Under the pieces are notes generated by a model. It saw nothing but the letters and a program-made list of their open reading frames with translations, searched no databases and was not told the origin of the DNA. DNA of 64,000 nt from G963704535 sp963704535. GTDB taxonomy: Bacteria; Chloroflexota; Chloroflexia; Chloroflexales; Roseiflexaceae. Positions 27,936 through 37,236 of the stretch are shown piece after piece. The DNA lies in contig OY969916.1 of the NCBI GenBank assembly GCA_963704535.1, forward strand, positions 3,348,001 to 3,412,000. Reading direction: 5' to 3'. The position numbers were made by a program, and so were the translations under genes. How positions within the stretch are numbered: the stretch's first letter is position 1; the number at the start of each line of letters is the position of its first letter.

Positions 27936-29071
27936 CAGTCCAATCCGTTAGCATCGAGCAGGCGTTCCAGCATAAGCACGGTATTCAGCAACCGCGCGGG
28001 CTTGATCTTCTTCCACGAAGCCATGACTAATGTGAAGATATTGAGCGCTTCCCAGAGCGCAACGCGCACCTGCGAGACCGTTGCAAGGGCCTGGTACTGG
28101 GCTGTGAAGGCGGCGCAGAGTGCTTCGAGCTGCATAAGTTGCTGCAAACGCAACTCCTGCATCGCAGCATCGTCTCCGGCCATCTTCCCAAGGGCCACCT
28201 CCAGTGCAGTATCTTTGACTGTCGCCGTGAAGCGCGCCAGATCCATGGCTGGCTCGGCCTGGCAGAAGCCATCGAAATCGATAAAGCCGATCTGACTCTG
28301 GTGGATCAGCACCTGTGCCGAGCGGAATGCGCCGTGTGCGGGCACCGCCGCGTCAGGCGGCACCTCAGCAGCGTACAGCTCCAAGCGAGCGAGTAGGGGC
28401 TCCACGGCACGCACAAACTCCGGCAGTGGGCGCACCAATCCCGCCAATGCGCCGCGAGCCTGGGACAACCGATCCTCCCAGGTGAATGTCCGACCGTAGC
28501 TTACACCCGAACGATGAAGTGCAGCGAGTCCAACGGCGGCTTTTTGCATGTAGAACTGAAGCCGGTCCAGTGCCTCGGGCGTGTTGGAGCGTATTGCCGC
28601 CTCAAGCATATCTTCTAGCGTCTGCTCCTCGCGCACTGGTCCTTGCACCAGCACCTTCAGCTCGGGTACATAGGCCAGCGGTTCAGCGATAGCGACCATG
28701 TCGGCTGTACGAAGTGGTGATGCCCACAGCGCGCGCATACTTGCGTAGGCATTCTGCCCCAGATCACCATCGTAGGTCTTGGCGACGACGAGGGGTGGCC
28801 AGGTATGGCTGGTAGGGGCGTCCAATGGATACGTGAGTCTGTAGCGAATGACATGCCGCACGCTGGCGCGCGAGCGTGCCATGTCAGGCTCGCAGGACTG
28901 GATGCGGATATTCTGATAGGCTGGCGATCCCGCGTGGCGCGATAACCCCTCGATCACCTTCTCAGGGCGCGTGATCACCATGAGCCACTCGGGTAGGGGG
29001 ATGATTGCTCCTAACTCTGCGCTTCTGTGCGCCACCGACGCCGGATTTGCGGGTTTCGTCGTTAGAGACAT
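27935..29071 (-). CDS. Phosphotransferase (APH)-fold protein with degenerate catalytic loop
   Basis: This 378-residue protein looks like an aminoglycoside/choline-kinase-fold member. The C-terminal lobe has AHGAFRSAQVLIHQSQIGFIDFD in the order of the catalytic and metal-binding loops. The usual HGDxxxxN catalytic loop reads HGAFRSAQ, so both the catalytic Asp and the Asn are replaced, while the IDFDG metal loop is kept. It may be a pseudokinase or bind rather than phosphorylate its ligand. The ATG at 29071 has GGAGG seven bases upstream and is preferred over one at 29098. It is a single gene; no function can be assigned. Confidence 0.6.
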   Translation of the reverse strand: MSLTTKPANPASVAHRSAELGAIIPLPEWLMVITRPEKVIEGLSRHAGSPAYQNIRIQSCEPDMARSRASVRHVIRYRLTYPLDAPTSHTWPPLVVAKTYDGDLGQNAYASMRALWASPLRTADMVAIAEPLAYVPELKVLVQGPVREEQTLEDMLEAAIRSNTPEALDRLQFYMQKAAVGLAALHRSGVSYGRTFTWEDRLSQARGALAGLVRPLPEFVRAVEPLLARLELYAAEVPPDAAVPAHGAFRSAQVLIHQSQIGFIDFDGFCQAEPAMDLARFTATVKDTALEVALGKMAGDDAAMQELRLQQLMQLEALCAAFTAQYQALATVSQVRVALWEALNIFTLVMASWKKIKPARLLNTVLMLERLLDANGLD

Positions 29072-29214
29072 GTCAATTCCTCCGTTAACTAAGTGCAAGC
29101 TATCGCACGTTCGCTCCGGGTTGGGTGGGGTGGTTTTGATGGAGTGGTGTTACTCTAGCAGTCAGAGTTGACGCCAGTATGAGGCCTTACTGACGGGAGA
29201 TTGACATTTCGCGC

Positions 29215-29231
29215 ATGCCATCGTCTGGCAT
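29215..29231. promoter_or_regulatory. Short inverted repeat in divergent promoter region
   Basis: ATGCCA-TCGTC-TGGCAT lies midway between the divergent phosphotransferase-fold and DUF4349 genes. It could be an operator or a small hairpin; there is no further support. Confidence 0.3.
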
Positions 29232-29369
29232 GTTTCAATACGGTAGTCACCTGTGGCCAGCGGTGAGCGACCTGCAAATCGTAAATTATCATTGTCGGAA
29301 CTTGTATACTAGAGCAAACGTCAGTATGCTAGATGACCCAATAGATTCGCTACATCGAAGGAGTAGACA

Positions 29370-30306
29370 ATGAAACTCGCACGAATCTTCCCAATGGTTG
29401 CGCTGGCGCTGGTGCTCGCGGCATGTGGTGGCGCGGCGGCCCTTCGCAGCTCCGAGAGCACCGGAGCCCCGGCTCAACTGGCGCCGCAGGCGCCGGCCGG
29501 CGGCGCGGCGCCGGCCCTGGAGGGCAGCGACGCCTCCAGTCCCGGATCGGCGAACCAGCCGCCGACCGATCAGCAGGGGATCACCCGGCTGGTGATCAAG
29601 AGCGCCGATATCTCGCTCCAGGTCGAGACGGTGCGTGACGCCGAGGTGGCCGTCCGGGCCAAGGTAAACGAGCTGGGCGGGTACATCGTGAGGGTCGAGA
29701 CCAACGGCACCGACCAGAGCCTGACCTCGCACATCACGTTCCGCGTGCCGGCGGAGCGCTTCGACGACGCGCTGACGGGCTTGCAGGGGCTGGCGCAGAA
29801 GGTGCTCTCGCGCACGGTCAGCGGCGACGACGTGACTGAGGAGTTCGTGGACCTCGAGTCGCGGCTGCGCAACCTGGAGGCGACGCGCGACCGGCTCCAG
29901 GCGTTCCTCGATAAGGCGGCCACCGTTGAGGAGGCGCTCAAGGTCAACAACTCGCTAAGCCAGATCCAGGGCGAGATCGAGCAGCTCAAGGGCCGGTCGC
30001 AATTCCTCAAGCAGAGCGCGGCGCTCTCGACGATCACCGTCTACCTGACGCCCGTCCCGATCACTCCGCTGGTGGCGGAGGAACTCGTGGCAGCCGGTCA
30101 GGGTGGCGCGCGAGGCGTTGAGTGGGCTGATCGGCTTCGGCCAGGGGCTGGCGGAGCTGGCGATCGTGATGCTGATCTGGCTTCCGGTGTGGCTGCCGCT
30201 GATCCTGCTGGTGCGCTGGGGCTGGCGCAGGCTGCGCTCCAGCCGCAGGCCGCTTAGGGCCGAGCCGGTAATCGAAACAGGGCCTGGGGAGGGCAGCCTT
30301 CCCTAA
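29370..30306 (+). CDS. DUF4349 lipoprotein, one apparent frameshift
   Basis: This exported protein has a lipobox (ALALVLAAC), a low-complexity linker and a DUF4349 domain (RLVIKSADISLQVETVRDAE, VRVETNG, a coiled coil around EFVDLESRLRNLEATRDRLQ, and LSTITVYLTP). The frame then breaks near 30080. In the next frame it continues NSWQPVRVAREALSGLIGFG and a transmembrane helix (AIVMLIWLPVWLPLILLV) with a basic tail, exactly as intact family members end. One missing base explains it, giving about 312 residues. DUF4349 proteins sit outside the membrane as coiled coils; their role is unknown. Confidence 0.82.
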
Positions 30307-30328
30307 GCTCGTCCACTCTGGGTTATTT

Positions 30329-30440
30329 TGAGATTGGAGATTGGAGATTGGAGCGATGTGCTCAATCTCCGATCTCTCTTTTTCATGTGGGAAGAACTTT
30401 TTTGGAGGGCGGCCCCTCCAAACCTCCCCTTTTTCAGGTT
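30329..30440. repeat. ATTGGAG heptamer hairpin followed by G-rich repeat
   Basis: ATTGGAG heptamers (30331-30352) pair with CTCAATCTCC downstream to form a hairpin. A G-rich palindromic repeat (core GGAGGGCGGCCCCTCC) follows at about 30395-30440. Both lie between two convergent genes. Confidence 0.75.
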
Positions 30441-30448
30441 GGGGTCGA

Positions 30449-30925
30449 TCAGCCGGTGGTGGGATGCGTGGGCAGGTGTGTGACCAGCCGGTCCCGCGCC
30501 GCAGCGCACAGGCCGTCAAGGCTGGTGTAGAGCGGCTGGCCAAGCCGCCGCATGAGGGCCGAGAGGTAGCGGAAGCTGACGAACTGTGGGTCGGCGCCGA
30601 CGACCACGGGCCGCCGGCCGCCGATGATCAGGCCGAGTTCGATCCGCGTGATGCGGCACTCGGCGGCGGGAAACCAGAACAGCGCCAGATCGGCGACGAG
30701 CAGGTGGTCGAGTTCCCAGGTGACTTGGCGCTCGTACTCGTCGGCCCCATCCTCGAAGTCCTGTGGTCGGCGCGGATTGCAGACGGTGATGCCGTCGATC
30801 GTGCGCTCGAAGTACGCGATGACTTCGTCCTGCCAGCGCGGGCTGCCAGTGATGCCGCCGGCCAGGAACACTGATGGGCCGCAGACGGTGGCGCGCTCAG
30901 GCGCGACGAGGATGAGGTTGCCCAT
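30449..30925 (-). CDS. Nucleoside 2-deoxyribosyltransferase-like protein
   Basis: This 158-residue protein has the family's opening SVFLAGGITGSPRWQDEVIA, the CNPRRP segment and the RITRIELG motif with a conserved glutamate in the second half. Relatives cleave or transfer the deoxyribose bond of nucleosides in salvage, or are stand-alone hydrolases. Phage and bacterial copies of this small variant are common and mostly uncharacterised. It is a single gene flanked by G-rich repeats on both sides. Confidence 0.72.
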   Translation of the reverse strand: MGNLILVAPERATVCGPSVFLAGGITGSPRWQDEVIAYFERTIDGITVCNPRRPQDFEDGADEYERQVTWELDHLLVADLALFWFPAAECRITRIELGLIIGGRRPVVVGADPQFVSFRYLSALMRRLGQPLYTSLDGLCAAARDRLVTHLPTHPTTG

Positions 30926-30939
30926 GGTGGCTCCTTACC

Positions 30940-30985
30940 AAACAAGAAAAGGGGGGTTTGAGGGGGTCGCCCCTCAAGAATAACT
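30940..30985. repeat. G-rich palindromic repeat, short copy
   Basis: AAAAGGGGGGTTTGAGGGGGTCGCCCCTCAAG lies just upstream of the deoxyribosyltransferase-like gene start. It is a degenerate member of the interspersed family. Confidence 0.65.
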
Positions 30986-31052
30986 CCACCCACATGTTCA
31001 TCCGCAGTTGTGCCCGCTGCGGGCATGGAAGTCTGACAGGTTTATAGGATTA

Positions 31053-34000
31053 CTATAGTAGATCGTCGTCGTCCTGCGGGGCGTCCTCAAGCTTGCGAAC
31101 GAGGCTGACGGTCGGGTCGATCGTGAGTTCGCCATGCTCAGGGAAGGCGACGACGAGCAACTCGCGCCCTCCTTCAACGGAGCTGGCCCGCACGATGCCG
31201 TCGCCGTAGGGCAGGCAGAAGACCCGCTCGCCGACGGTGAAGCGCGCCTCGACTGGCGCGTCCCTCGGCGCTTCACGCCGGGTGGGCGGCTTGTGAGCGG
31301 CTTGCTGGGCGGCCTCGCGCTGCTGGCGCTGGCGGCGCAGCCGCTCGATCAGCGCCGCCGGGTCGGGCGGGCTGTCGTCGTCGTCGCGGCGTGTTTCGGC
31401 GGCGGGGGGCGAGGGCGCCGGGCGCGGGCCGCGCGGCTGGGCGTGCGCGGGTGGCGCGGGCGGCTCCGGCGCGGGGCGCGGGCGTGCCGGCGGCTGCTCG
31501 GGCGGCTCGATATCGGAGAAGTCGCGTTGGGCCGGGCGCGCCGCCGCGCGGCGCTGGGCCTGACGTTCGCGAGCGGTACGGCGCGGCGCGGGCGGCGGCT
31601 CCGGCTCTGCTTTCGGGGGTGGCGGCGGCGTGCGCCGCTCCGCAGGTGCGGGCCGGGACCATGCCGGCGGCTCGGGGCGCTCCTCGGCCGGCTTCGGCGG
31701 CTCGCCGCGGCCCCGGCGCTGCCGGTCGTCGTGGCGATCAGCAGCAGGCGAGTGGTCGCGCTCCACGGGTGGCTCCGGCCGCCGCGGCTCGTCGTCGCGG
31801 GGGCGGGGTGATGAGCCGGAGGCGCGGCCCTCGGTCGGCACGCGGCCCTCGGCCGGCACGGAGGCGCGGCCGTACAGAATCGGAGGAGGGGGGCGTGGAG
31901 CTGCGGCCCTCGGTCGGCGTGGAGCCGCGGCCCTCGGTCGGCACAGAGGCACGACCGTACAGATCTGAGGAGGGGGGCGGGGTGAGGATGATGCGCGGGG
32001 GCGCGGGCGGCCCCTCGGAGTGTTCGGAGCGATCCGGTTTGCCGACGCGGGCGGGCTCGGTCGCCCGTGGGCGCTCCAGGGCGATCGCATCGTCGTCGCG
32101 GCGACCGAGCAGCGCCAGCAGCCAGTCCATATCGGCCCGGCTCAACGGCTCCAGCAGCGGATCGTTGCGGCAGGCCAGCGCTACGTCGTAGGCCAGCGGC
32201 AGCAGCTCCTCGGCGTGGGCATACAACCAGGCCGCCAGGCCGCACCCACCGGGCTGGGCCTCGACCAGGTAGAGCCGACGCTTCTCGTGGTCGTAGCAGG
32301 GCACGACATCGGTAAAGTCGATCAGCGCGCGTAAGGGCAACGCGGCGGCCAGGCTCCAGCCGATGAACTGGCCGAGCACCTGCACGCCGGCCGGCAAGTC
32401 GAACCAGCAGGCCGGCGCAGTCCAGCGGGCGGTCAGCGGCGCCTTGAGTGCGACATCGGCCGGCGCGCCGGCCGGTGTGGCCTCGCGGTAGCCGTAGATC
32501 TCCTCGCCGACGACCACGCGCCCCCAGACGATCTGCTTGCCGCCGATCAGCGCGCGGGTCTCGCGGGTCTCGCGCACCGTCACCTCACAGCGCCGAAGCG
32601 GGTAGGTGCGCCGGCCGTTGCTTTCGAGCCGCAGGGTCACGCTGCCGGTCTCCTCATCGCGCGCGAGGACGCGGAAGCCGCCGACGCCGGGCGCCAGCGC
32701 GGCGTTGGGGAAGGTCCAGCGCTCGAAGCCGGTCGGGTCGAGGGCGCCGACCACTTGGGATTGCTCGTTACGGGCGATAATTGGGCCGCCGCTTGACGAG
32801 AGCAGGCTGAACTCAGCGTACGGGTCGCCGGCGGCGACGGTCGGCTTCCAGGCGACCTCGGCGTCGGGCAGGTCGACCAATTGGCCATGGGAGACCAGCC
32901 GATCGACGATCTCCCGTACGCCCCACAGCTCGACCTCGGCATCGGTGAGCGGCTGCTCGGAGGCGGCGCACAGGACGTGTTGGGCAGTGGCGTAGGCGTT
33001 GGGGGCCGGCTCGGGCCAGCTCGAACTCCGGGTCGGAGAGCAGGCTCTCGGGATGGCGGGCCAGCGCCTGCTCGTAGGGCAGATCGCCAAGGACCAGGAT
33101 GACGGCCTGGCAGCCGGAGTGCAGCATACGGCGCAGCGCGCTATGTGACCCAGGGAAGCCGGCGGCGACGAGCACCTGGACGGGCGGGATGTCCGGCCCG
33201 AAGGTCAGCCCAGGGATATCGGCCACGATCGGGGCGAGCTGCGCCCGATCGAGGGGCGCGCAGGTGATGTGGACGTGGTAGCCCTGGCGCTGCACGGCGG
33301 CGGCGATCTCGACCGATTCGCGCAGGCGGCCGGCCGCGCGCCAGACGGCCAGGGTCGTCGGGGAGCGCGGGATATCGTTGCCGGTGATCACCCGCGCCGG
33401 GCCGAGCAAGCCGACCAGTGCCGGCTCCGGGTCGGCGATCTCAAGCAGGGTCGCCAGCGTGCTGGGGACGTGCCCACTGCTGTGGAAGGCGGCGACGCGC
33501 TGGAGCCGCAGCAGCAGATCGGCCAGGTGCGCGCCAGCCACCCCGGCGTAGCGGTGGAGATCGGGCAGCATAACCAGCCGCAGCCGCGACCAGAACAGTT
33601 GCCAGGCTCGGTCGTGGTGGCGCAGCAGGCGACCGTGGAGGGTCTCGGGCGTGGCGATGACGACGCGGGCGTATGGGTCGGGGCGCAATTGCGGGTCGAC
33701 CATGGCCGGCGCCAACTGGAAGCCTCGCGGGAGATCTTGGTTGATCCGACTGAGGCTACTGCGGATGATCTGCGCGGCGATCCGGTCGGGCGCAAGCACG
33801 AGGCTGGTAGCAGCGGGCTGGGAGCGCAGCGTGGCGTAGAGCAGCAGGTAGGCCGACATGGCAATATCGGCATTGGCGGCGGATAGCGCGACCGACTCGC
33901 CGCGGCGGAGCACCGCCAATGCGTGGGCCTGGTGGGGGCGAAACGGCTCGCCGGTGAGCGCTACCCAAGCCTGGGCCAAGTCGCCGTCGATCGGCAGATG

Positions 34001-34123
34001 GCTGACGCGCTCGCCGGCGAGACCATCGACCTGGCGTAGCAGAAGCAAGGGCTGCGTATCGCCGCGCCCACGCTGCCGCGCGATGACCTGGATGATGTCG
34101 GTCAAGCTCTGCAATGCCGGCAC
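31053..34123 (-). CDS. MrfA/YprA-like helicase relative with eroded ATPase motifs, two apparent frameshifts
   Basis: Three minus-strand frames join into one protein of about 1,020 residues. The N-terminal part follows the MrfA/YprA (DEAD-like, DUF1998) layout: FRPHQAHALAVLRRGESVAL at the Q-motif/Walker A region and LRLVMLPDLHRYAGVAGAHL where relatives have a DEAH box and its Tyr-x-Gly-x-x-Gly tail. The Walker A Gly-Lys-Thr is missing and DEAH reads PDLH. A DUF1998-like region (LIDFTDVVPCYD ... QPGGCGLAAWLYAHAEELLPLA) follows, then a Pro/Arg-rich linker and a Tudor-like tail (FTVGERVFCLPYGDGIVR). Single extra bases near 33016 and in a C6 run near 31890 explain the breaks. It may bind DNA without unwinding it. 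Confidence 0.65.
31827..31985. repeat. Direct repeat in helicase linker
   Basis: Two copies of a unit of about 35 bases (GGCCCTCGGYCGGCAC ... CCGTACAGA on the plus strand) lie about 106 bases apart in the proline-rich linker. They encode LYGRASVP(T/A)EGR in two different frames because the second apparent frameshift lies between them. Confidence 0.7.
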
Positions 34124-34142
34124 GCTTTCCTTGTTTGCCTAA

Positions 34143-34258
34143 AACAAGGTTTCGGAAGGCGCCTTTCTACTTTACAATGTGGGTGGGGAGAGACTGAGGG
34201 GGCTGCCCCCTCAAACCCCCTTTTTTCCCAGAACTGTAAAGCCCCAAAGAACCTTACC
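34143..34258. repeat. MITE-like palindromic repeat, complete long copy
   Basis: ACAAGGTTTCGGAAGGCGCC at the left, inner CTACTTTACA/CTGTAAAG, a GAGGGGGCTGCCCCCTC core, and CAAAGAACCTT at the right. It is almost identical to the copies at 8460 and 40902. Confidence 0.85.
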
Positions 34259-34521
34259 TAACTAGCATACGAATACGGATATTGTATCACAGCGCGTCGT
34301 TAGCGGCAATCACCGGTTCAGTCGTGGGCATGTGCAAAAAAGCTTTACAATCTTAATAGTCAAATTTCAGTTTATTTCTTACACGCCCGATATGGCATTT
34401 TCTCTTTGTGAAGGGATAAAACCGCTTGACAGTCGGGTCCGATATCGGCAGGATATTGCTTGACAGTAGGTCTATAATAATCCTGCTCTTACCCCATTTG
34501 TTAACACCCCAGCCCTACGTC

Positions 34522-34614
34522 CTATAGCATTCCTATCAGGGTTGTAAAGTGGGAAGGGGTTTTTGTGGGGGCTTCCCCCACACCCCCTTTTACAACTCAT
34601 TTAGGAACGCTATA
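34522..34614. repeat. Palindromic element with CTATAGCATTCCTA ends
   Basis: The ends CTATAGCATTCCTA and TAGGAACGCTATA are inverted repeats. Inside, GTTGTAAAGTGGG/TTTTACAAC and TGTGGGGG/CCCCCACA pair around GCTTCC. It is a separate subfamily from the AGACAAGG type. Confidence 0.8.
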
Positions 34615-34714
34615 AGAGATTGTCTGAAAAGGTTGGTTCGTCGCTCGTAGTCCCTGGTGGAAAGGGGTTCTTGAGGAGGCAGCCCCTCAAACTCCCCCTT
34701 TTCAGACAGCCTCT
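34615..34714. repeat. Palindromic element with AGAGATTGTCTG ends
   Basis: The ends AGAGATTGTCTGAAAAGG and CCTTTTCAGACAGCCTCT are inverted repeats around a G-rich core. It resembles the palindrome at 27869-27935 but has about 30 extra bases on one side. It directly abuts the preceding element. Confidence 0.8.
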
Positions 34715-34853
34715 AACAGATAGCTCACTTGCGAGCGTATGCCTGATCCGGGGTTCAGCGTGGAGCACCGGCTATTGGCGTGCGATCGTGTAGTGTAGGA
34801 GCGGCGATGTGGCCGCTTGGTTTGGAATGGGCGTTCGCAAAAAGGAGGGACGT

Positions 34854-36617
34854 ATGCGACCAGGCAGATTCCGCAAGCTGACACTGGTGGGGGCTTTGCT
34901 GTTGGGCGCGCTGATCGCGCTGCCGGTAGGGGCGGCCGGGAGGCCGGCGCAGGGTCTAAGTGCGCCGGGTGCGCGGGAGCGCTTCGTGGTGATCGCCAGG
35001 AGCGCCGCCGACATGGCCGGGCTGCGGGCCGACGTCGGCAGGGCCGGCGGCACGATCGTGCGCGAGTTGGGGCAGGTCAACGCGCTGGTGGTCGTGGGAA
35101 CGAGCGGCGCCAAGGCCCAGATCAGGGCCAATCCGCGCGCCTCGGCGGTGGCTAAGGACCAGGTGTTCCAGCTCAAACCCCTGGATGGACAAGCGGTGAC
35201 GTCGCCGAAGCGAACTAGGATCGGGCTGAACGCGAACGGCAGCATCCAAGCGGTGGACCCCGACCCGGCGTTCGATCTGCCCGGCCTGATGTGGAACGTC
35301 GAGCGCGTCCGCGCGCCGCAGGCGTGGGAAACGACGACCGGCGACCCGGATGTGCTGGTGGGCGTGGCCGACACGGGCCTCGACTACACGCACGCCGAGA
35401 TCGACGATCGGGTGGTCCACGTCCAGGACTTCACGGTGAACGAGGATCCGCCGCTGTGCGCGACGTTCTTCGGCGCCTCGGACCAGGACTTGGCCGCGGA
35501 TACCGGCGGGCCGGCGGACGGCGACTTCAACGGCCACGGCACCTGGATCGGCGGCAATATCGCCGCCGAGATCGACGGCAAGGGCATCAACGGGATCGCG
35601 CCCGACATCAGCCTGGTCGCGCTCAAGATCTCGCAGTGGTGCGGCTCGGCGTACCTCACGACCGAGATGGATTCGTTCCTCTGGGCCGCCGACAATGGCG
35701 TCGATATTGTCAGCATCTCGTTCGGCGGCTACCTGGACCGCAGCGATCCAGAGCAGGACGCGCTGTACCGGCTGATGGCGCTGTCGGTGACGTATGCGCG
35801 CGTGCATGGCACCGTGATCGTCTCGTCGGCGGGCAATGATCACCTGCGTATCGGCGAGGGCGGCCAGGTGCTGAGCCACGGCCCGCTGACCGCGCCGGGC
35901 GCGGTGTTCGAGGATCTATTCGGCTTCTACGAGACTCCCGCCGGCCTGCCCAAAGTGGTGAATGTCGGCGCGACCAACAACGCCGTCGGGGCACCGTCAG
36001 CAAGCTGCGCGCCGGCGGACTCGAATAACAACAACGCGACCTGCAAGCCGACCTCCGACGCGCACCAGCCATTCGGCGTGGGGACGCAGAACCAACTGGC
36101 CTACTACAGCAATTATGGCCCACGCATCGATGTGGTGGCCCCCGGCGGCGCGCGCAAGTTCAACCTGCCGGTGTGGGATCGCGGCGGCACGCCGGGCTGG
36201 CCGTGGACCACCGCCGACGGGTTCACCGCCTGGCAGACCTTCAGCATCACGTCGAACTACGCGTTTGGCATACCGTGCTTCACGATCAGCGGCCCGCTGT
36301 TCCACAACGACCAGTGCTATACCACCATCCAGGGCACCTCGATGGCCACGCCGCACGTCTCGGCGGTGCTGGCGCTGGCGGTCAGCGCGCACCCTGAGCT
36401 GCGCTACCGGCCCCGGCAACTGATCGACCACCTGAAGGCCACCGCGCAGAATATCAGTGGCAACACGACACCGCCACTAAGCGCGAGCGACACCAGCGGC
36501 GGCGACCTGAGTGGCGGCACGTGCCCGAGCGGGTACTGCCACCTGGGCGGCGCGCCGATCTCCGACACGGAGGCCTTCGGCGCGGGCCTGGTGGATGCGG
36601 AGGCAGCGGTGCAGTAG
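34854..36617 (+). CDS. Secreted subtilisin-like serine protease (S8)
   Basis: This 587-residue preproprotein has a signal peptide (about 1-29, LVGALLLGALIALPVGAAG), an inhibitor-like propeptide (about 43-105) and an S8 catalytic domain. Asp is D173 in VGVADTGLDYTH, His is H228 in FNGHGTWIGGN and Ser is in IQGTSMATPHVSAV near residue 500. The His motif has TWIGG where TH(V/I)AG is usual. Ser-Gly-rich sequence near the end suggests a surface-exposed tail. The ATG at 34854 follows AAAGGAGGG. It is the first of three secreted subtilases in 17 kb; likely role is breakdown of external protein. Confidence 0.9.
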   Translation: MRPGRFRKLTLVGALLLGALIALPVGAAGRPAQGLSAPGARERFVVIARSAADMAGLRADVGRAGGTIVRELGQVNALVVVGTSGAKAQIRANPRASAVAKDQVFQLKPLDGQAVTSPKRTRIGLNANGSIQAVDPDPAFDLPGLMWNVERVRAPQAWETTTGDPDVLVGVADTGLDYTHAEIDDRVVHVQDFTVNEDPPLCATFFGASDQDLAADTGGPADGDFNGHGTWIGGNIAAEIDGKGINGIAPDISLVALKISQWCGSAYLTTEMDSFLWAADNGVDIVSISFGGYLDRSDPEQDALYRLMALSVTYARVHGTVIVSSAGNDHLRIGEGGQVLSHGPLTAPGAVFEDLFGFYETPAGLPKVVNVGATNNAVGAPSASCAPADSNNNNATCKPTSDAHQPFGVGTQNQLAYYSNYGPRIDVVAPGGARKFNLPVWDRGGTPGWPWTTADGFTAWQTFSITSNYAFGIPCFTISGPLFHNDQCYTTIQGTSMATPHVSAVLALAVSAHPELRYRPRQLIDHLKATAQNISGNTTPPLSASDTSGGDLSGGTCPSGYCHLGGAPISDTEAFGAGLVDAEAAVQ

Positions 36618-36621
36618 CCCT

Positions 36622-36690
36622 CTTCGTAGAAAAAGGGGTTTGAGGGGGCTGCCCCCTCAGTCTCCCTCCACCCACAGTGTAAAGGAGAAC
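36622..36690. repeat. G-rich palindromic repeat, reverse orientation
   Basis: AAAAAGGGGTTTGAGGGGGCTGCCCCCTCAGTCTCCC runs into CCACCCACAGTGTAAAG, the reverse of the inner arm of the MITE-like family. It lies between the convergent subtilase and coxS-type genes. Confidence 0.75.
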
Positions 36691-36702
36691 AGCATCTTAG
36701 TC

Positions 36703-37224
36703 TTACGGACGCAGGCCGATCCCAGGTTGGGGTCGGCCTGCGTCTTCATGCGCAACAGAGTGCCGCACACATTCTAGAGTCGCCTCGATCATCCCCTGGT
36801 ATCCCGTACAGCGGCACAGGTGCCCGGCCAGAGCCAGGCGAACCTCTGCTTCAGTCGGGTGCGGATTGGCTTGCAGGAAGGTGGTCATACTGACGACTAC
36901 ACCTGGCGTACAGAAACCGCACTGCAATCCATGATGCGCACGCATCGCCTCCATGAACGGCGTAAGTTGTCCATTCGGAGCAAGGCCCTCAATCGTGGTG
37001 ATCGCCTGCCGATCGGCTTGCACCGCCAGCATAATGCAGGAGCGCACCGCTTCCCCATTCAGCAGAACGGTACAGGAGCCACACACCCCTTGCTCACAGC
37101 CCACATGGGTGCCGGTCAATTCGAGTTCCTCGCGCAAGCAATCGGCCAGGGTGAGACGCGGCTCAACCAGCAGTTCATAGTTGATACCATTCACCGTCAG
37201 CGTGACAAGCTGTTTATTGGGCAT
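36703..37224 (-). CDS. coxS: Molybdenum hydroxylase 2Fe-2S subunit (CoxS-like)
   Basis: This 173-residue protein carries both iron-sulphur clusters of xanthine-oxidase-family enzymes. The plant-ferredoxin type cluster uses C43, C48, C51 and C63; the second uses C102, C105, C137 and C139 (QCGFCTPG and HLCRCTGYQ). It shuttles electrons between the molybdenum site and FAD. It lies 12 bases after the large subunit gene, last in the M-L-S operon. The gene symbol follows the family layout; the substrate is not known to be CO. Confidence 0.92.
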   Translation of the reverse strand: MPNKQLVTLTVNGINYELLVEPRLTLADCLREELELTGTHVGCEQGVCGSCTVLLNGEAVRSCIMLAVQADRQAITTIEGLAPNGQLTPFMEAMRAHHGLQCGFCTPGVVVSMTTFLQANPHPTEAEVRLALAGHLCRCTGYQGMIEATLECVRHSVAHEDAGRPQPGIGLRP

Positions 37225-37236
37225 GGTCCACCTCCG

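Larger units (their letters stand above)
34259..34853. other. AT-richer regulatory region with two stacked repeats
   Basis: This stretch of about 600 bases before the first subtilase gene has no credible coding frame. Bases 34426-34478 are AT-rich and hold two TTGACAGT boxes 34 bases apart and a TATAAT at 34473, but no pair has standard spacing. Two different palindromic elements then lie back to back at 34522-34614 and 34615-34714. Confidence 0.5.

Noticed and set aside
34426..34478. Strong promoter from two TTGACA boxes and a TATAAT
   Set aside because: No TTGACA is 15-19 bases from a good -10 box; spacings are 7 and 41 bases, so only a low-confidence regulatory note is justified.
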